Assembly (NCBI RefSeq): GCF_017114865.1
Contig: NZ_JADEYH010000030.1
Coordinates: forward strand, 1 to 58,146
Source: Streptomyces verrucosisporus
GTDB taxonomy: Bacteria; Actinomycetota; Actinomycetes; Streptomycetales; Streptomycetaceae
Reading direction: 5' to 3'
DNA length: 58,146 bases
The notes under the pieces were generated by a model. It did not search any database. It worked only from the letters and a program-made list of their open reading frames with translations, and was not told the origin of the DNA. Both the position numbers and the translations under genes were made by a program. The first letter of the stretch is position 1, and the number at the start of each line of letters is the position of its first letter. Positions 18,147 to 27,266 of this stretch are shown here, piece by piece.

Positions 18147-20219
18147 ATGGACGTCATCTCCACGGGCCTCGGCGTGCTCATCGCCGTGCTCCTGCTCATG
18201 GGCATCGCCCTGCTGATCGTGGTCAGCCGCCTGTTCCGCAAGGTCGAACAGGGCAAGGCGCTGATCGTCTCCAAGATGCGCAAGGTCGACGTGACCTTCA
18301 CCGGCACCGTGGTGCTGCCCGTGCTGCACCGGGCCGAGGTGATGGACATCTCGGTGAAGACCATCGAGATCGCCCGCACCGGCGGCGAGGGACTGATCTG
18401 CCGGGACAACATCCGCGCCGACATCCGCATCTCGTTCTTCGTCCGCGTCAACAAGACCGTCGAGGACGTCATCAAGGTCGCCCAGGCCATCGGCACCGAG
18501 CGGGCCAGCGACCGGGCCACCCTCCAGGAGCTGTTCAACGCGAAGTTCTCCGAGGCGCTCAAGACCGTCGGAAAGCAGCTCGACTTCGCCGACCTCTACA
18601 CCAAGCGCGACGAGTTCCGCGACCGGATCATCGCCGTCATCGGCACCGACCTCAACGGCTACAGCCTGGAGGACGCGGCGATCGACTACCTGGAGCAGAC
18701 CCCGCTCAGGCAGCTCGACGGGAACAACATCCTCGACGCCCAGGGCATCCGCAAGATCACCGAGCTGACCGCCGTCGAGCATGTGCGCACCAACGAGTTC
18801 CAGCGCAGCGAGGAGAAGGAGATCACCCGGCAGAACGTCGAGGCCCGCGAGGCCGTCCTCGAACTCGAGCGCCGCCAGGCCGACGCCGAGATCCGCCAGC
18901 AGCGCGAGATAGAGACCGTGCGCGCCCGCGAGGAGGCCGAGACCGCCCGCGTCCAGGCCGAGGAGAGGCTGCGCTCCCACGCCGCGCACATCAAGACCGA
19001 GGAGGCCCTCGGCATCCAGAACGAGAACCGCGAGCGCGAGATCTCCGTCGCCAAGCTCAACCGCGACCGGGTCGTGGCCATCGAGAACGAGCGCATCGAG
19101 AAGGACCGCCTGCTGGAGGTCATCGCCCGCGAACGCGAGACCCAGCTGCGCCGGATCGCCGCCGACAAGGAGGTCGAGGCCGAGAAGCGGGACATCGCCG
19201 ACGTGGTCCGCGAGCGGATCGCGGTGGAGAAGACCGTCGCGCAGCAGGAGGAGGAGATCAAGAAGCTGCGCACGGTGGAGGAGGCCGAGCGCGAGCGCCA
19301 GGCGCTGATCATCGCCGCCGAGGCCCAGGCCCAGGAGCGGCTGGTCAAGGACATCAAGGCGGCCGAGGCCGCCGAGCAGGCGGCCGGGCACCGGGCCGCC
19401 GAGGAGCTGACGATGGCCGAGGCGCGCCGCAAGGCCGCCGAGATGGACGCGGCCGCCGCCGTGCGCCTGGCCGAGGGCCGCAAGGCCGAGGCCGCCGCGG
19501 CCGGGCTCGCCGAGGCCGATGTCCAGGAGCGGATGGCCGACGCCATCGCCAAGACCCGCCGTGCCGAGGCCGAGGCCGAGCGCGAGCTCGCCCTGGCCCA
19601 GGCCGACGGGCTGCGCGAGAAGCTCAAGGCCGAGGCCGAGGGGCTGACCGAGAAGGCCGGCGCCATGGCCCGGCTGGACGAGGCGGGCCGGGATCACGAG
19701 GAGTACCGCCTGCGGCTGGAGGCGGAGAAGGAGATCCGCATCGCGGGCATCGACGTCCAGCGGCAGATCGCCGAGTCCCAGGCCACCCTGATCGCCACCG
19801 GTCTGGAGAACGCCAACATCGACATCGTCGGCGGGGACTCGGTCTTCTTCGACAAGCTGGTGGGCTCCATCGCCGCCGGCCGCAGCGTCGACGGCTTCGT
19901 CAACCGCAGCGAGACCGTCCAGGCCATGGCGGGCCCCTGGCTGGACAAGGAGAACTCGACGTTCACGCGAGACCTGACCGCCGCGACCGCCGGGCTCGGC
20001 GCCGCGGGGCTGCGTGATGTGACCCTGGCCGGCCTGCTGACGAGGCTGGCCGCGGGCGGCGGCCCCGACGCACCGAAGCTGGCCTCCCTGCTGGAGGCGG
20101 TGCGCGGCTCGGGCGTCGCCGACCTGCCGCTGTCGGCCCTGGCGGGCGGAGTGGCCGGTACGGCGGACGCGGCGGCCCGCACCCACGCCGCCGCGAACGG
20201 CGCACCCGCGGGCCGCTGA
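18147..20219 (+). CDS. Flotillin/YqiK-type SPFH protein
   Basis: 690 residues. One N-terminal membrane helix (about 5-27) is followed by an SPFH/band-7 domain (about 30-210) beginning KVEQGKALIVSKMRKV. A very long Ala/Glu/Arg-rich coiled coil (about 240-560) resembles the flotillin domain. The C-terminus is a hydrophobic/Ala-Gly-rich tail. Such proteins oligomerise at the inner face of the membrane and organise ordered lipid domains. ATG 18147 follows AAGGA. Context with a YqiJ-like partner upstream and a giant AAA ATPase downstream supports a scaffold-plus-remodeller unit; the cargo is unknown. Confidence 0.92.
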   Translation: MDVISTGLGVLIAVLLLMGIALLIVVSRLFRKVEQGKALIVSKMRKVDVTFTGTVVLPVLHRAEVMDISVKTIEIARTGGEGLICRDNIRADIRISFFVRVNKTVEDVIKVAQAIGTERASDRATLQELFNAKFSEALKTVGKQLDFADLYTKRDEFRDRIIAVIGTDLNGYSLEDAAIDYLEQTPLRQLDGNNILDAQGIRKITELTAVEHVRTNEFQRSEEKEITRQNVEAREAVLELERRQADAEIRQQREIETVRAREEAETARVQAEERLRSHAAHIKTEEALGIQNENREREISVAKLNRDRVVAIENERIEKDRLLEVIARERETQLRRIAADKEVEAEKRDIADVVRERIAVEKTVAQQEEEIKKLRTVEEAERERQALIIAAEAQAQERLVKDIKAAEAAEQAAGHRAAEELTMAEARRKAAEMDAAAAVRLAEGRKAEAAAAGLAEADVQERMADAIAKTRRAEAEAERELALAQADGLREKLKAEAEGLTEKAGAMARLDEAGRDHEEYRLRLEAEKEIRIAGIDVQRQIAESQATLIATGLENANIDIVGGDSVFFDKLVGSIAAGRSVDGFVNRSETVQAMAGPWLDKENSTFTRDLTAATAGLGAAGLRDVTLAGLLTRLAAGGGPDAPKLASLLEAVRGSGVADLPLSALAGGVAGTADAAARTHAAANGAPAGR

Positions 20220-20267
20220 CCCGCACACCCCACGAAGGACGCCGAACGAGCGAGGAGTTGAGGGCAC

Positions 20268-23200
20268 GTGGCAACCGAGGCACGCCGGACACCGGGCATG
20301 GGGCCGGAGGCGCGGCCGGACGCGGGGCCGGACGCGGGCGCCCACGAGGTGCTGCGGGACCGGATGGCGGCCGCGGCGGCGGATCTCGCGGCCCGGGCAC
20401 GGGCCCTCGACGACCGCCGCACCGAGGCCTTCGGCGGCGCCGGACTGGAGCTGGCGGGCGCCGCCCGGCTGGACACCGGGCGGCCCCGGGTGCCGTGCGA
20501 CGCGGTAGCCGTCGGCGGGGCGCTGCTGCTGGGCGCCAACCCGCCCGCCGGGCACGGGCGGCCGGAGTCGGTCGCCGACGTGCTCACCCTCCACCGCCTG
20601 TGCGCGGAGGGCGGCGGACCGCCCGCCTTCGAGCCCACCGGACCGGAAGCCGTGCCCGGCCTGCTGGACGACCCGCGCCTCCACCGCGACGTCGAGGAGC
20701 TGTTCCGCTACTACCGGCACGCCCGGCTGCTGCGACTGCGCCGCACCGGACCGCTGCTGCTGGCCGTCTTCTCCATCGGCGAGCGGGCCACCGACATCCG
20801 CGTCCTGCGCTGGCGCGCCGAGGAGGGCGGTACGGTCGCCTACCTCGACGACAAGGGCGAGCGCGACCACCTCGACCGCGCACCCCGCTCAGCACAGGAC
20901 GTCGTCTGGACGCCGGCCGCCCGCGAGGACCACGTCACCGGACGCCACCCGCATGTGGCGGTCGACGGCGGGACGCTGTACGTCTCGACCGTCGGCGGCT
21001 TCCTCACCGTCAAGACCGGCAACGACACCGAGACCGCCGAGGGCGTCCACAGCGAGCCCGTCGAGGACCCCCTGCAGGCCCTGGCCGACGCCGAGATCGC
21101 CCACGCCCGCGTCGGCCCGCTCGTCCTGCTGCGCGTGCTGCCGTACAACGAGGCCGCCCACCGCCATCTGGTCTTCAACACCCGCACCGGCGAGGTGCTG
21201 CGGCTGGACGGCATCGGGCAGGCGTGCCGCCGCCTCCCCGACGACCAGGGCGTCGTCTTCCCCGGCGGCTGCTACCTCGCCGACGCCCCCGCCGGCTCGG
21301 CCGCCCGCACCTTCGAGGCGGACACCGAGGGGATGGAGTTCGAGGCGGAGGTGCGCTCGCCGGGCGGCGAGGACGTGCTGTACGTCTTCCACGCACCCGC
21401 CCGGGGCCGCTCCCTGCTGCTGTCCTACAACCTCATCGGCAAGGAGGCCGCCGCCCCGATCCCCGCCCTGGGCCACGCCCTCTTCGACGACGGCACCCTG
21501 GCCGTGCTCGGCCGGGCGCCGGGCGGGGAGGAGACGGCGGCGCACCCGGTACGGCTGTGGAACACCCCGTACACCCTTCACCCCCGCGCCGCCGGCCCGG
21601 CCGGGGACGGGCCGCTGGCCCGCGTCGGCAACGCCGAGCTGGTACGCGGCATCTCCGACTGCCTGTCCGTCGTACGGCTGGCCGAGGGGGTGACCGGCTG
21701 GACGGCGCGGGGCACGGGCGGCGGCCTGCCCACGGCGGCCGCCCTGGAGGCGGTCACCGCCGCATGCGCCCGCGCCGCCGACCGACACCACTGGCTGGAC
21801 GCGCCCGGCCTGGCCGGGGAGCTGGAAGGGCTCGGCGAGCCCCTGCGGACGCTGCGCGAGGCCGCCGGGCAGGCCGTCGCCGAGTACGCGCGGGTGGCCG
21901 AGCTGCGCGAGAGGGCGGCCGCGGCCGTGGAGGAGACGGCCGCGCGCACCACCGCGCTGGTGCGCCGCGCCCGGGGCGAGGTGCCCGGGGAGGCGGCCGG
22001 CTGGGTGGACCTTCTGGCCGGGCTGCGCCGCGCCCGGGGCGCGGTGGAGACCCTGCGCGAACTGCGCCACGCCGACACCGGCCGGATCGACGCCCTCGGA
22101 GCGGAGCTGGACGAGGCGCTGGCCGCCACCGGCCGCCGGGCGGCGGCCGACCTCTCCCGCGCGGATGCCTTCGAGGGTGTGGGCGCGGCCGTGGCCGAAC
22201 TGGCCGGCCGCGCCGCCTTTGCCGCCACGGCCGCCGAGGCGGAGGAGCTGGGCGAGCGGATCGCCGGGCACGCCGACGGACTCGGCGCCGTCACCGAGGT
22301 GATCGGCTCCCTGGAGGTCGGCGACGCCACCGTGCGCACGGCCGTACTGGAGCGGATCGGCGAGGCCACGGCGGCCGTCAACCGCGCCCGCGCCGTGCTG
22401 GAGGGCCGGCGCCGGAAGCTGCTGGAGGCCGAGGGGCGGGCGGAGTTCGCCGCCGAGACGGCCCTGCTGGGCCAGGCGGTCACCGGCGCGCTGGCCGCCG
22501 CCGGCACGCCGGACGAGTGCGACGAGCAGCTCGGGCGGCTGCTGGTGCGCCTGGAGGACCTTGAGTCCCGCTTCGGCGCCCATGAGGACTTCCTCGCCCG
22601 TCTGGCCGAGCGGCGCGAGGAGATCCGCGAGACCTTCGCCGCCCGCCGCCAGGCCCAGGCCGACGAGCGCGCGCGGCGCGCCGAGCGCCTGGCGGTGTCC
22701 GCCGCGCGCGTGCTGGAGACCGTCGCGCGCCGCTGCGCCTTTCTGGCCTCCGCCGAGGAGGTGGCCGCCCACTTCGCCGCCGATCCGCTGGTCGCCCGGA
22801 TCCGCGCCGCCGTCGAGGAGCTGCGCTCACTGGGCGACACCGCGCGCGCCGAGGAGCTGACCGCATCCCTGGCGGCGGCCCGGCAGGAGGCGGACCGCGC
22901 CCTGCGCGACCGCGTCGAGCTGGGCGCCGACGCCGGCGGGGGAGCCGGCACCGTGCGGCTGGGCCGCCACCGCTTCGCGGTGAGCACCAGGCCGCTGGAG
23001 GTGACGCTGGTCCCGCACGGGGACGGGCTGGCCTTCGCTGTCTCCGGCACCGGCTACCGGGCCGCCGTCCGCGACCCGGACTTCGCCGCCACCCGCGAGT
23101 TCTGGGACCAGCCGCTGGTCTCGGAGTCGCCGCACGTCTACCGCGCCGAGCACCTGGCGGCCGGCGTGCTGGCGGACCTGCCTCCCGACGAGGCCGCCTC

Positions 23201-25328
23201 GGGCGCGGACGCGGGGGAAGCGGACGCCGGGAGCCTGCTGCCGCTGGTGCGCCGGGCGGCCGAGACCGCTTACGAGGAGGGGTACGACCGGGGCGTCCAC
23301 GACCACGACGCCGCCGCGATCCTCGCCGCGGCGCTGCGGCTGCGGGCCGGGGCCGGGCTGCTGCGCTTCACCCCTGAAGTGCGGGCCGCGGCGCAGCTGT
23401 TCTGGGCGTACGGCGCGGACGGCGCGGCACGCGCCGCCTGGACGGTGCGCGCCCAGTCGCTGGCCCGGGCCCGCGCCGCCTTCGGCGCGCACGGCGCGCC
23501 GGCGCCGCTCGCCGCCGAACTGAGCGGCGCGGTGAAGGAGTTCCTGGAGCGATCCGGGCTGCCGGTACCACCGCGCCCGGCCGCGGTGGGGGCGTATCTG
23601 GCCGAGGAGCTGGCCTTCAGCGGCGGCCGGTTCGCCGTCGGCCCCGCCGCCCGCGCCCTGCTGGACGGCTTCCACGCCTCGCTGGGCGGCGCCCAGTCGG
23701 CCCCGGCCAAGGAGTTCGCCGAGGACCTGCGGGCGCTCGGCGGATCGTCGCCGGACGATCCGGGGTCACCGGCGGCCCGCCACCAGCTCGCGGCCGCCTG
23801 GCTGGGCGCGTACGCCGAGTCCGCCGCCCGGGAGGGAGGCGAGGACGGGCCGGGCGCCGGGCCGTCCCCCGACCTGCCCGAGGCCGTCGCCGTCGCCCTG
23901 TGCGGCGAGGAGCTGGAGCACCGGGACGTGGACGCGCCGCTGACCACCGTCGTCACCGGGCTGCTGGGCACCCACCCGCGGATCGCCGGCGGCGCCCTGC
24001 CGCTGCGGCTGGACGAGTTCCTCGACCGCACCGGGGGGTTCCGCGCCGTCCGCGTCCCGGCCCACCGCGCCTACACCCGCCGCCGCGCCGGACTGCTGGA
24101 CGCCGAACGCGAGCGGCTGCGGCTGGAGGCGTACGTGCCGCGCGTACTGCCCGCGTTCGTCCGCAACCGCCTCATCGACGAGGTCTACCTGCCGCTGATC
24201 GGCGACAACCTCGCCAAGCAGCTGGGCACGGCGGGGGAGGACCGCCGCACCGACAGCCAGGGCCTGCTCCTGCTGCTCTCCCCGCCCGGCTACGGCAAGA
24301 CGACGCTGATGGAGTACGTCGCCGCCCGTCTGGGCCTGGCCTTCGTCCGCGTCGACGGCCCGGCGCTGGGACACCGCACCACCTCCCTGGACCCGGCCGC
24401 CGCGCCGGACGCCACCGCGCGGCGCGAGGTCGAGAAGATCAACTTCGCCCTGGAGGCGGGCAGCGACGTCCTGCTCCACCTCGACGATGTCCAGCACACC
24501 TCGCCGGAGCTGCTCCAGCGATTCATCCCGCTGTGCGACGCCCAGCGCCGCCTGGACGGTGTGCGGTTCTCCGACGGCCGGCCGGCCACGTACGACCTGC
24601 GCGGCAAGCGGTTCGCGGTGTGCATGACGGGCAACCCCTTCACCGAGTCCGGCGCCCGCTTCCGCGTCCCGGACATGCTCGCCAACCGCGCGGACGTGTG
24701 GAACCTGGGCGACGTCCTGTCCGGCAGGGAGGAGCTGTTCGCGTTCAGCCACATCGAGAACTCCCTCACCGCCAATCCGGTGCTGGCGCCCCTGGCCTCG
24801 CGCGAGCGCGCCGACACCGAGCTGCTGGTGCGGCTGGCCGACGGCGACCCCTCGGCGCGGCCCGACCGCCTGTCCCACCCGTACGCGCCCGCCGAGCTGG
24901 AGCAGGTGCTGGGCGCGCTGCGCGGTCTGCTGCGGGTGCGGGCCGCGGTGCTGGCGGTCAACGCCGCCTACATCGCCTCCGCCTCCGGCGACGAGACGGC
25001 CCGCACCGAGCCGCCGTTCCGTCTCCAGGGCTCCTACCGCGACACGGGGAAGCTGGCCGGCCGCCTGGCGCCGGTGATGACGGAGGAGGAGGTCGAGGCG
25101 CTGATCGACGACCACTACACGGCCGAGGCCCGCACGCTGTCGGCGGACGCCGAGGCGAACCTGCTCAAACTCGCCGAGCTGCGCGGCCGTATGACGGGGG
25201 AGCAGGAGCGGCGGTGGCGCGAGGTCAAGGAGGCCTTCCGGGCCCGCAACGCACCTGGTGCCTCCGGTGCCTCCGGTGCCTCCGGTGCGGAGGCCGCCCC
25301 GGAGACGGCGGGAGGTGCGGCGCTGTGA
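20268..25328 (+). CDS. Giant AAA ATPase, DUF3686-type ('DNA repair ATPase')
   Basis: 1686 residues. The N-terminal 450 residues contain FSIGERATDIRVLRW and KTGNDTE, which I associate with DUF3686. The middle (about 480-900) is Ala/Glu/Arg-rich and helical, resembling coiled coil. The C-terminal AAA domain has Walker A SPPGYGKTT at about 1337 and Walker B VLLHLDDVQ at about 1400, followed by MTGNPF as a sensor-1-like Asn. Annotation of this family as a DNA repair ATPase is weakly founded. The link with a flotillin next door suggests membrane-associated remodelling instead. The GTG start follows GAGGAG. The tail has a slippage-prone 9-bp repeat (ASG units). It overlaps the XRE gene by four bases. 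Confidence 0.85.
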   Translation: MATEARRTPGMGPEARPDAGPDAGAHEVLRDRMAAAAADLAARARALDDRRTEAFGGAGLELAGAARLDTGRPRVPCDAVAVGGALLLGANPPAGHGRPESVADVLTLHRLCAEGGGPPAFEPTGPEAVPGLLDDPRLHRDVEELFRYYRHARLLRLRRTGPLLLAVFSIGERATDIRVLRWRAEEGGTVAYLDDKGERDHLDRAPRSAQDVVWTPAAREDHVTGRHPHVAVDGGTLYVSTVGGFLTVKTGNDTETAEGVHSEPVEDPLQALADAEIAHARVGPLVLLRVLPYNEAAHRHLVFNTRTGEVLRLDGIGQACRRLPDDQGVVFPGGCYLADAPAGSAARTFEADTEGMEFEAEVRSPGGEDVLYVFHAPARGRSLLLSYNLIGKEAAAPIPALGHALFDDGTLAVLGRAPGGEETAAHPVRLWNTPYTLHPRAAGPAGDGPLARVGNAELVRGISDCLSVVRLAEGVTGWTARGTGGGLPTAAALEAVTAACARAADRHHWLDAPGLAGELEGLGEPLRTLREAAGQAVAEYARVAELRERAAAAVEETAARTTALVRRARGEVPGEAAGWVDLLAGLRRARGAVETLRELRHADTGRIDALGAELDEALAATGRRAAADLSRADAFEGVGAAVAELAGRAAFAATAAEAEELGERIAGHADGLGAVTEVIGSLEVGDATVRTAVLERIGEATAAVNRARAVLEGRRRKLLEAEGRAEFAAETALLGQAVTGALAAAGTPDECDEQLGRLLVRLEDLESRFGAHEDFLARLAERREEIRETFAARRQAQADERARRAERLAVSAARVLETVARRCAFLASAEEVAAHFAADPLVARIRAAVEELRSLGDTARAEELTASLAAARQEADRALRDRVELGADAGGGAGTVRLGRHRFAVSTRPLEVTLVPHGDGLAFAVSGTGYRAAVRDPDFAATREFWDQPLVSESPHVYRAEHLAAGVLADLPPDEAASGADAGEADAGSLLPLVRRAAETAYEEGYDRGVHDHDAAAILAAALRLRAGAGLLRFTPEVRAAAQLFWAYGADGAARAAWTVRAQSLARARAAFGAHGAPAPLAAELSGAVKEFLERSGLPVPPRPAAVGAYLAEELAFSGGRFAVGPAARALLDGFHASLGGAQSAPAKEFAEDLRALGGSSPDDPGSPAARHQLAAAWLGAYAESAAREGGEDGPGAGPSPDLPEAVAVALCGEELEHRDVDAPLTTVVTGLLGTHPRIAGGALPLRLDEFLDRTGGFRAVRVPAHRAYTRRRAGLLDAERERLRLEAYVPRVLPAFVRNRLIDEVYLPLIGDNLAKQLGTAGEDRRTDSQGLLLLLSPPGYGKTTLMEYVAARLGLAFVRVDGPALGHRTTSLDPAAAPDATARREVEKINFALEAGSDVLLHLDDVQHTSPELLQRFIPLCDAQRRLDGVRFSDGRPATYDLRGKRFAVCMTGNPFTESGARFRVPDMLANRADVWNLGDVLSGREELFAFSHIENSLTANPVLAPLASRERADTELLVRLADGDPSARPDRLSHPYAPAELEQVLGALRGLLRVRAAVLAVNAAYIASASGDETARTEPPFRLQGSYRDTGKLAGRLAPVMTEEEVEALIDDHYTAEARTLSADAEANLLKLAELRGRMTGEQERRWREVKEAFRARNAPGASGASGASGAEAAPETAGGAAL
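25257..25286 (+). repeat. 9-bp tandem repeat near the ATPase C-terminus
   Basis: Unit GGTGCCTCC three times plus a partial copy, encoding Gly-Ala-Ser units close to the end of the giant ATPase. Confidence 0.75.
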
Positions 25329-25780
25329 GGGGCGGCGCGGCCGGGGGCCGGCTCCGGCGCGGGGCCGCCCGCGCCCGGTGGGCCGGCGCGGAGTACGTCC
25401 ACGACGAGGCGGACCGGGCCAGGGAGAAGGCGAGGGTCTCCGAAGGACTGGGCCGTGCCGTGTACGGGCGCCGCAGGGCGCTGGGCATCTCCCAGTCGGA
25501 ACTGGCCTGCCGGGCGGGCATGAGCCAGCCGCAGGTCTCCAGGCTGGAGCTGGGCGGGGGCACGCCGACCCTGGCGGTGCTCGCCCGGCTGGCCAGGGCC
25601 CTGGACGCCTCCTTCGCGCTCACCTTCGACGGCGGCGAGCCGCGCCCGGTGTTCGAGCCGCTCGCCGAACCCGTTCTCGCCGAACCCGCCCCGCCCGCCG
25701 CCGGGTTCGGCACGCAGCGGCATATGACGATCGCGGAGGGTGGCGCGAAGGCCGGGACAAGCGCGGGCAGGCGCTTCTAG
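25325..25780 (+). CDS. XRE-family helix-turn-helix regulator
   Basis: 151 residues. The Cro/CI-type HTH spans about residues 42-100: LGISQSELACRAGMSQPQVSR then LELGGGTPTLAVLARLARAL. The N-terminal helix is charged, and the C-terminus is Pro/Ala-rich. The GTG start lies inside the ATPase stop (GTGA), so it is translationally coupled and belongs to the flotillin/ATPase operon. It could be the operon's own regulator. It resembles HigA-like antitoxins in size, but no toxin gene accompanies it. Confidence 0.85.
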   Translation: MRGGAAGGRLRRGAARARWAGAEYVHDEADRAREKARVSEGLGRAVYGRRRALGISQSELACRAGMSQPQVSRLELGGGTPTLAVLARLARALDASFALTFDGGEPRPVFEPLAEPVLAEPAPPAAGFGTQRHMTIAEGGAKAGTSAGRRF

Positions 25781-25909
25781 AGTGCCGGTATGACCCACAG
25801 CCGGGGGACTTTGGAGACCGCGCGCCGAAGGGAGCCGCGGCAGCGGACCCCGCACACCGGGCACGCTCCGCACGACCAGTACGGCTCGCTTCCCGCGGGG
25901 GTTCCGGCC

Positions 25910-27052
25910 CTACGCGCAGGAGGCCCGCGCGGCGCCCCCGGCCGCTTCGGCCGCCTTCGCCGTCTCCAGCGCCGCGTGCAGCGCGCGGATGCTGGTCAGC
26001 CGGCGATCGGCGGCCGGCGGCACGATCCAGTGCGGACCCGGCGGGCGGACGCTGGCGGCATCGGGCACGACGACGTAGGAGCCGCGGCCCAGCACACGGG
26101 TGCCGGGCAGCTCCCAGCGGTCGGCGGCCCTGGGCGGGATGAGGAAGTACGCCCGCGACCGCTCCCAGCCCCCCTCCGGTGCTCCGCCCGGCCCGCCGGT
26201 CTCCCCGGGCAGGTCGGCGATGACCGGGCCGGGCGGCCGGTCGCCGTAGCGCAGCAGCGCGTCGAGCACCAGCAGCCCCGTCCGCCCCGGCACCCGTACC
26301 GCGTCCCACCAGGTGCCCGCGGGTACGGCGCGGTGCGTCCCGCCGTACGGCAGCCAGCTCGGCCGGGCGGCGGGCGGTATCGCCCGGAAGGGGCCGGGCC
26401 GGAGGGGCGCCGGACGCGGGTCGGGCGTGCCGGGGGCGCCGGCCAGCCGGATGCGGCCGCCTCCCGCGCGCTTGACCTCCCGCAGCGCCACGTCGGAGTC
26501 CAGCAGCAGGTCCGACAGCCCGCCCGGGGCGGGGTCGGCCGGATCCCAGACGGCGACACCGAGCGAGACGGTCTGCCCGGTGATGGTCACGGTGGTGCCG
26601 CGGCTGACCGGGGCCGGCACGGACATCTCCCGCACGCCCTGCTGGACGAGCCGGGCCGCGGCCATCGCCTCCTCGGCGCCGGCGCCGGGCAGCAGGGCCA
26701 GGAACTCGTCGCCCGCGTGGCCCCCGTAACGCCCGCAGACCGCTTCTCCGGCGCAGCTCGGGGCAGCGCTCCCGACGCGGCGCAGCACGTCCGCGGCGGC
26801 GCGCAGCACGGCGTCCCCGGCGAGGTGGCCGTAGGTGTCGTTGACGGCCTTGAAGCGGTCGAGGTCGCCCAGCAGCAGCGCCAGCGGCCTGTGCTGCCGG
26901 CGGGCGGAGGCGAGGGCCTGGGAGGCCCTGATCTCCCAGGCCCTCCTCACCAGCAACCCGGTGAGGTCATCGGTCAGGGGGCGATGACCGCCTCCCGGAC
27001 AGCACGAGGGGGACGGCGCGTACTCCTCGGTCGTCCTCGGCGCAGTACTCAT
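25910..27052 (-). CDS. GGDEF protein with unassigned C-terminal domain
   Basis: 380 residues. The first 22 residues are disordered, then a GGDEF domain (about 23-190) with DDLTGLLVRRAW, LLGDLDRFKAVNDTYGH and the active-site loop AGDEF at 113-117 (first Gly changed to Ala, catalytic Asp/Glu kept). It may therefore still make cyclic di-GMP. Residues about 215-360 form a second domain with WDAVRV, RGSYVVVPD and PHWIVPP, a pattern I recall from small Streptomyces proteins of unknown function. No membrane segment is seen, so it is cytoplasmic. ATG 27052 is used. It is divergent from the EspR-like gene. Catalytic activity is uncertain. Confidence 0.85.
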   Translation of the reverse strand: MSTAPRTTEEYAPSPSCCPGGGHRPLTDDLTGLLVRRAWEIRASQALASARRQHRPLALLLGDLDRFKAVNDTYGHLAGDAVLRAAADVLRRVGSAAPSCAGEAVCGRYGGHAGDEFLALLPGAGAEEAMAAARLVQQGVREMSVPAPVSRGTTVTITGQTVSLGVAVWDPADPAPGGLSDLLLDSDVALREVKRAGGGRIRLAGAPGTPDPRPAPLRPGPFRAIPPAARPSWLPYGGTHRAVPAGTWWDAVRVPGRTGLLVLDALLRYGDRPPGPVIADLPGETGGPGGAPEGGWERSRAYFLIPPRAADRWELPGTRVLGRGSYVVVPDAASVRPPGPHWIVPPAADRRLTSIRALHAALETAKAAEAAGGAARASCA

Positions 27053-27128
27053 CGATCCCCTTCTCCCCCGGTCGTGCGGTCCGGCGCATGGGCGGTGGTG
27101 AACCTGCGGTTGAACTGTTCACTCTTCA

Positions 27129-27147
27129 ACTCAACTGGTAGTTGAGT
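27129..27147. promoter_or_regulatory. Inverted repeat in the GGDEF/HTH divergent promoter
   Basis: ACTCAACT-GGT-AGTTGAGT, perfect 8-3-8, in an AT-rich stretch 77 bases upstream of the GGDEF gene and 120 bases upstream of the HTH gene. It is a candidate operator for either gene, or a hairpin. Confidence 0.5.
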
Positions 27148-27214
27148 GAACGCGATGAGTGAGTTTAGGCTTCCGAATCACTGACCTGTCAACTCCCCTC
27201 CGGTCGACAGGAGT

Positions 27215-27220
27215 TATGAT
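27215..27220 (+). promoter_or_regulatory. Probable -10 of the EspR-like gene
   Basis: TATGAT, near the sigma-70/HrdB consensus, 46 bases before GTG 27267. No clear TTGACA lies 17 bases upstream; instead the region carries CTGTC..GACAG and AACTCC..GGAGTT repeats that could bind an activator or repressor. Confidence 0.45.
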
Positions 27221-27266
27221 GCGGTGACGACTCCTGGTCTGTTCCGGTGCGGTGGAGGTGGATGCG

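Noticed and set aside
18114..20870. A 918-codon minus-strand frame opposite the flotillin gene
   Set aside because: Translation is Leu/Gly/Asp repeats mirroring the coiled coil of the real gene; no motif.
25325..25780. Possible toxin-antitoxin pair with the XRE protein as antitoxin
   Set aside because: The adjacent coupled gene is the giant ATPase and no small toxin-like gene lies nearby.
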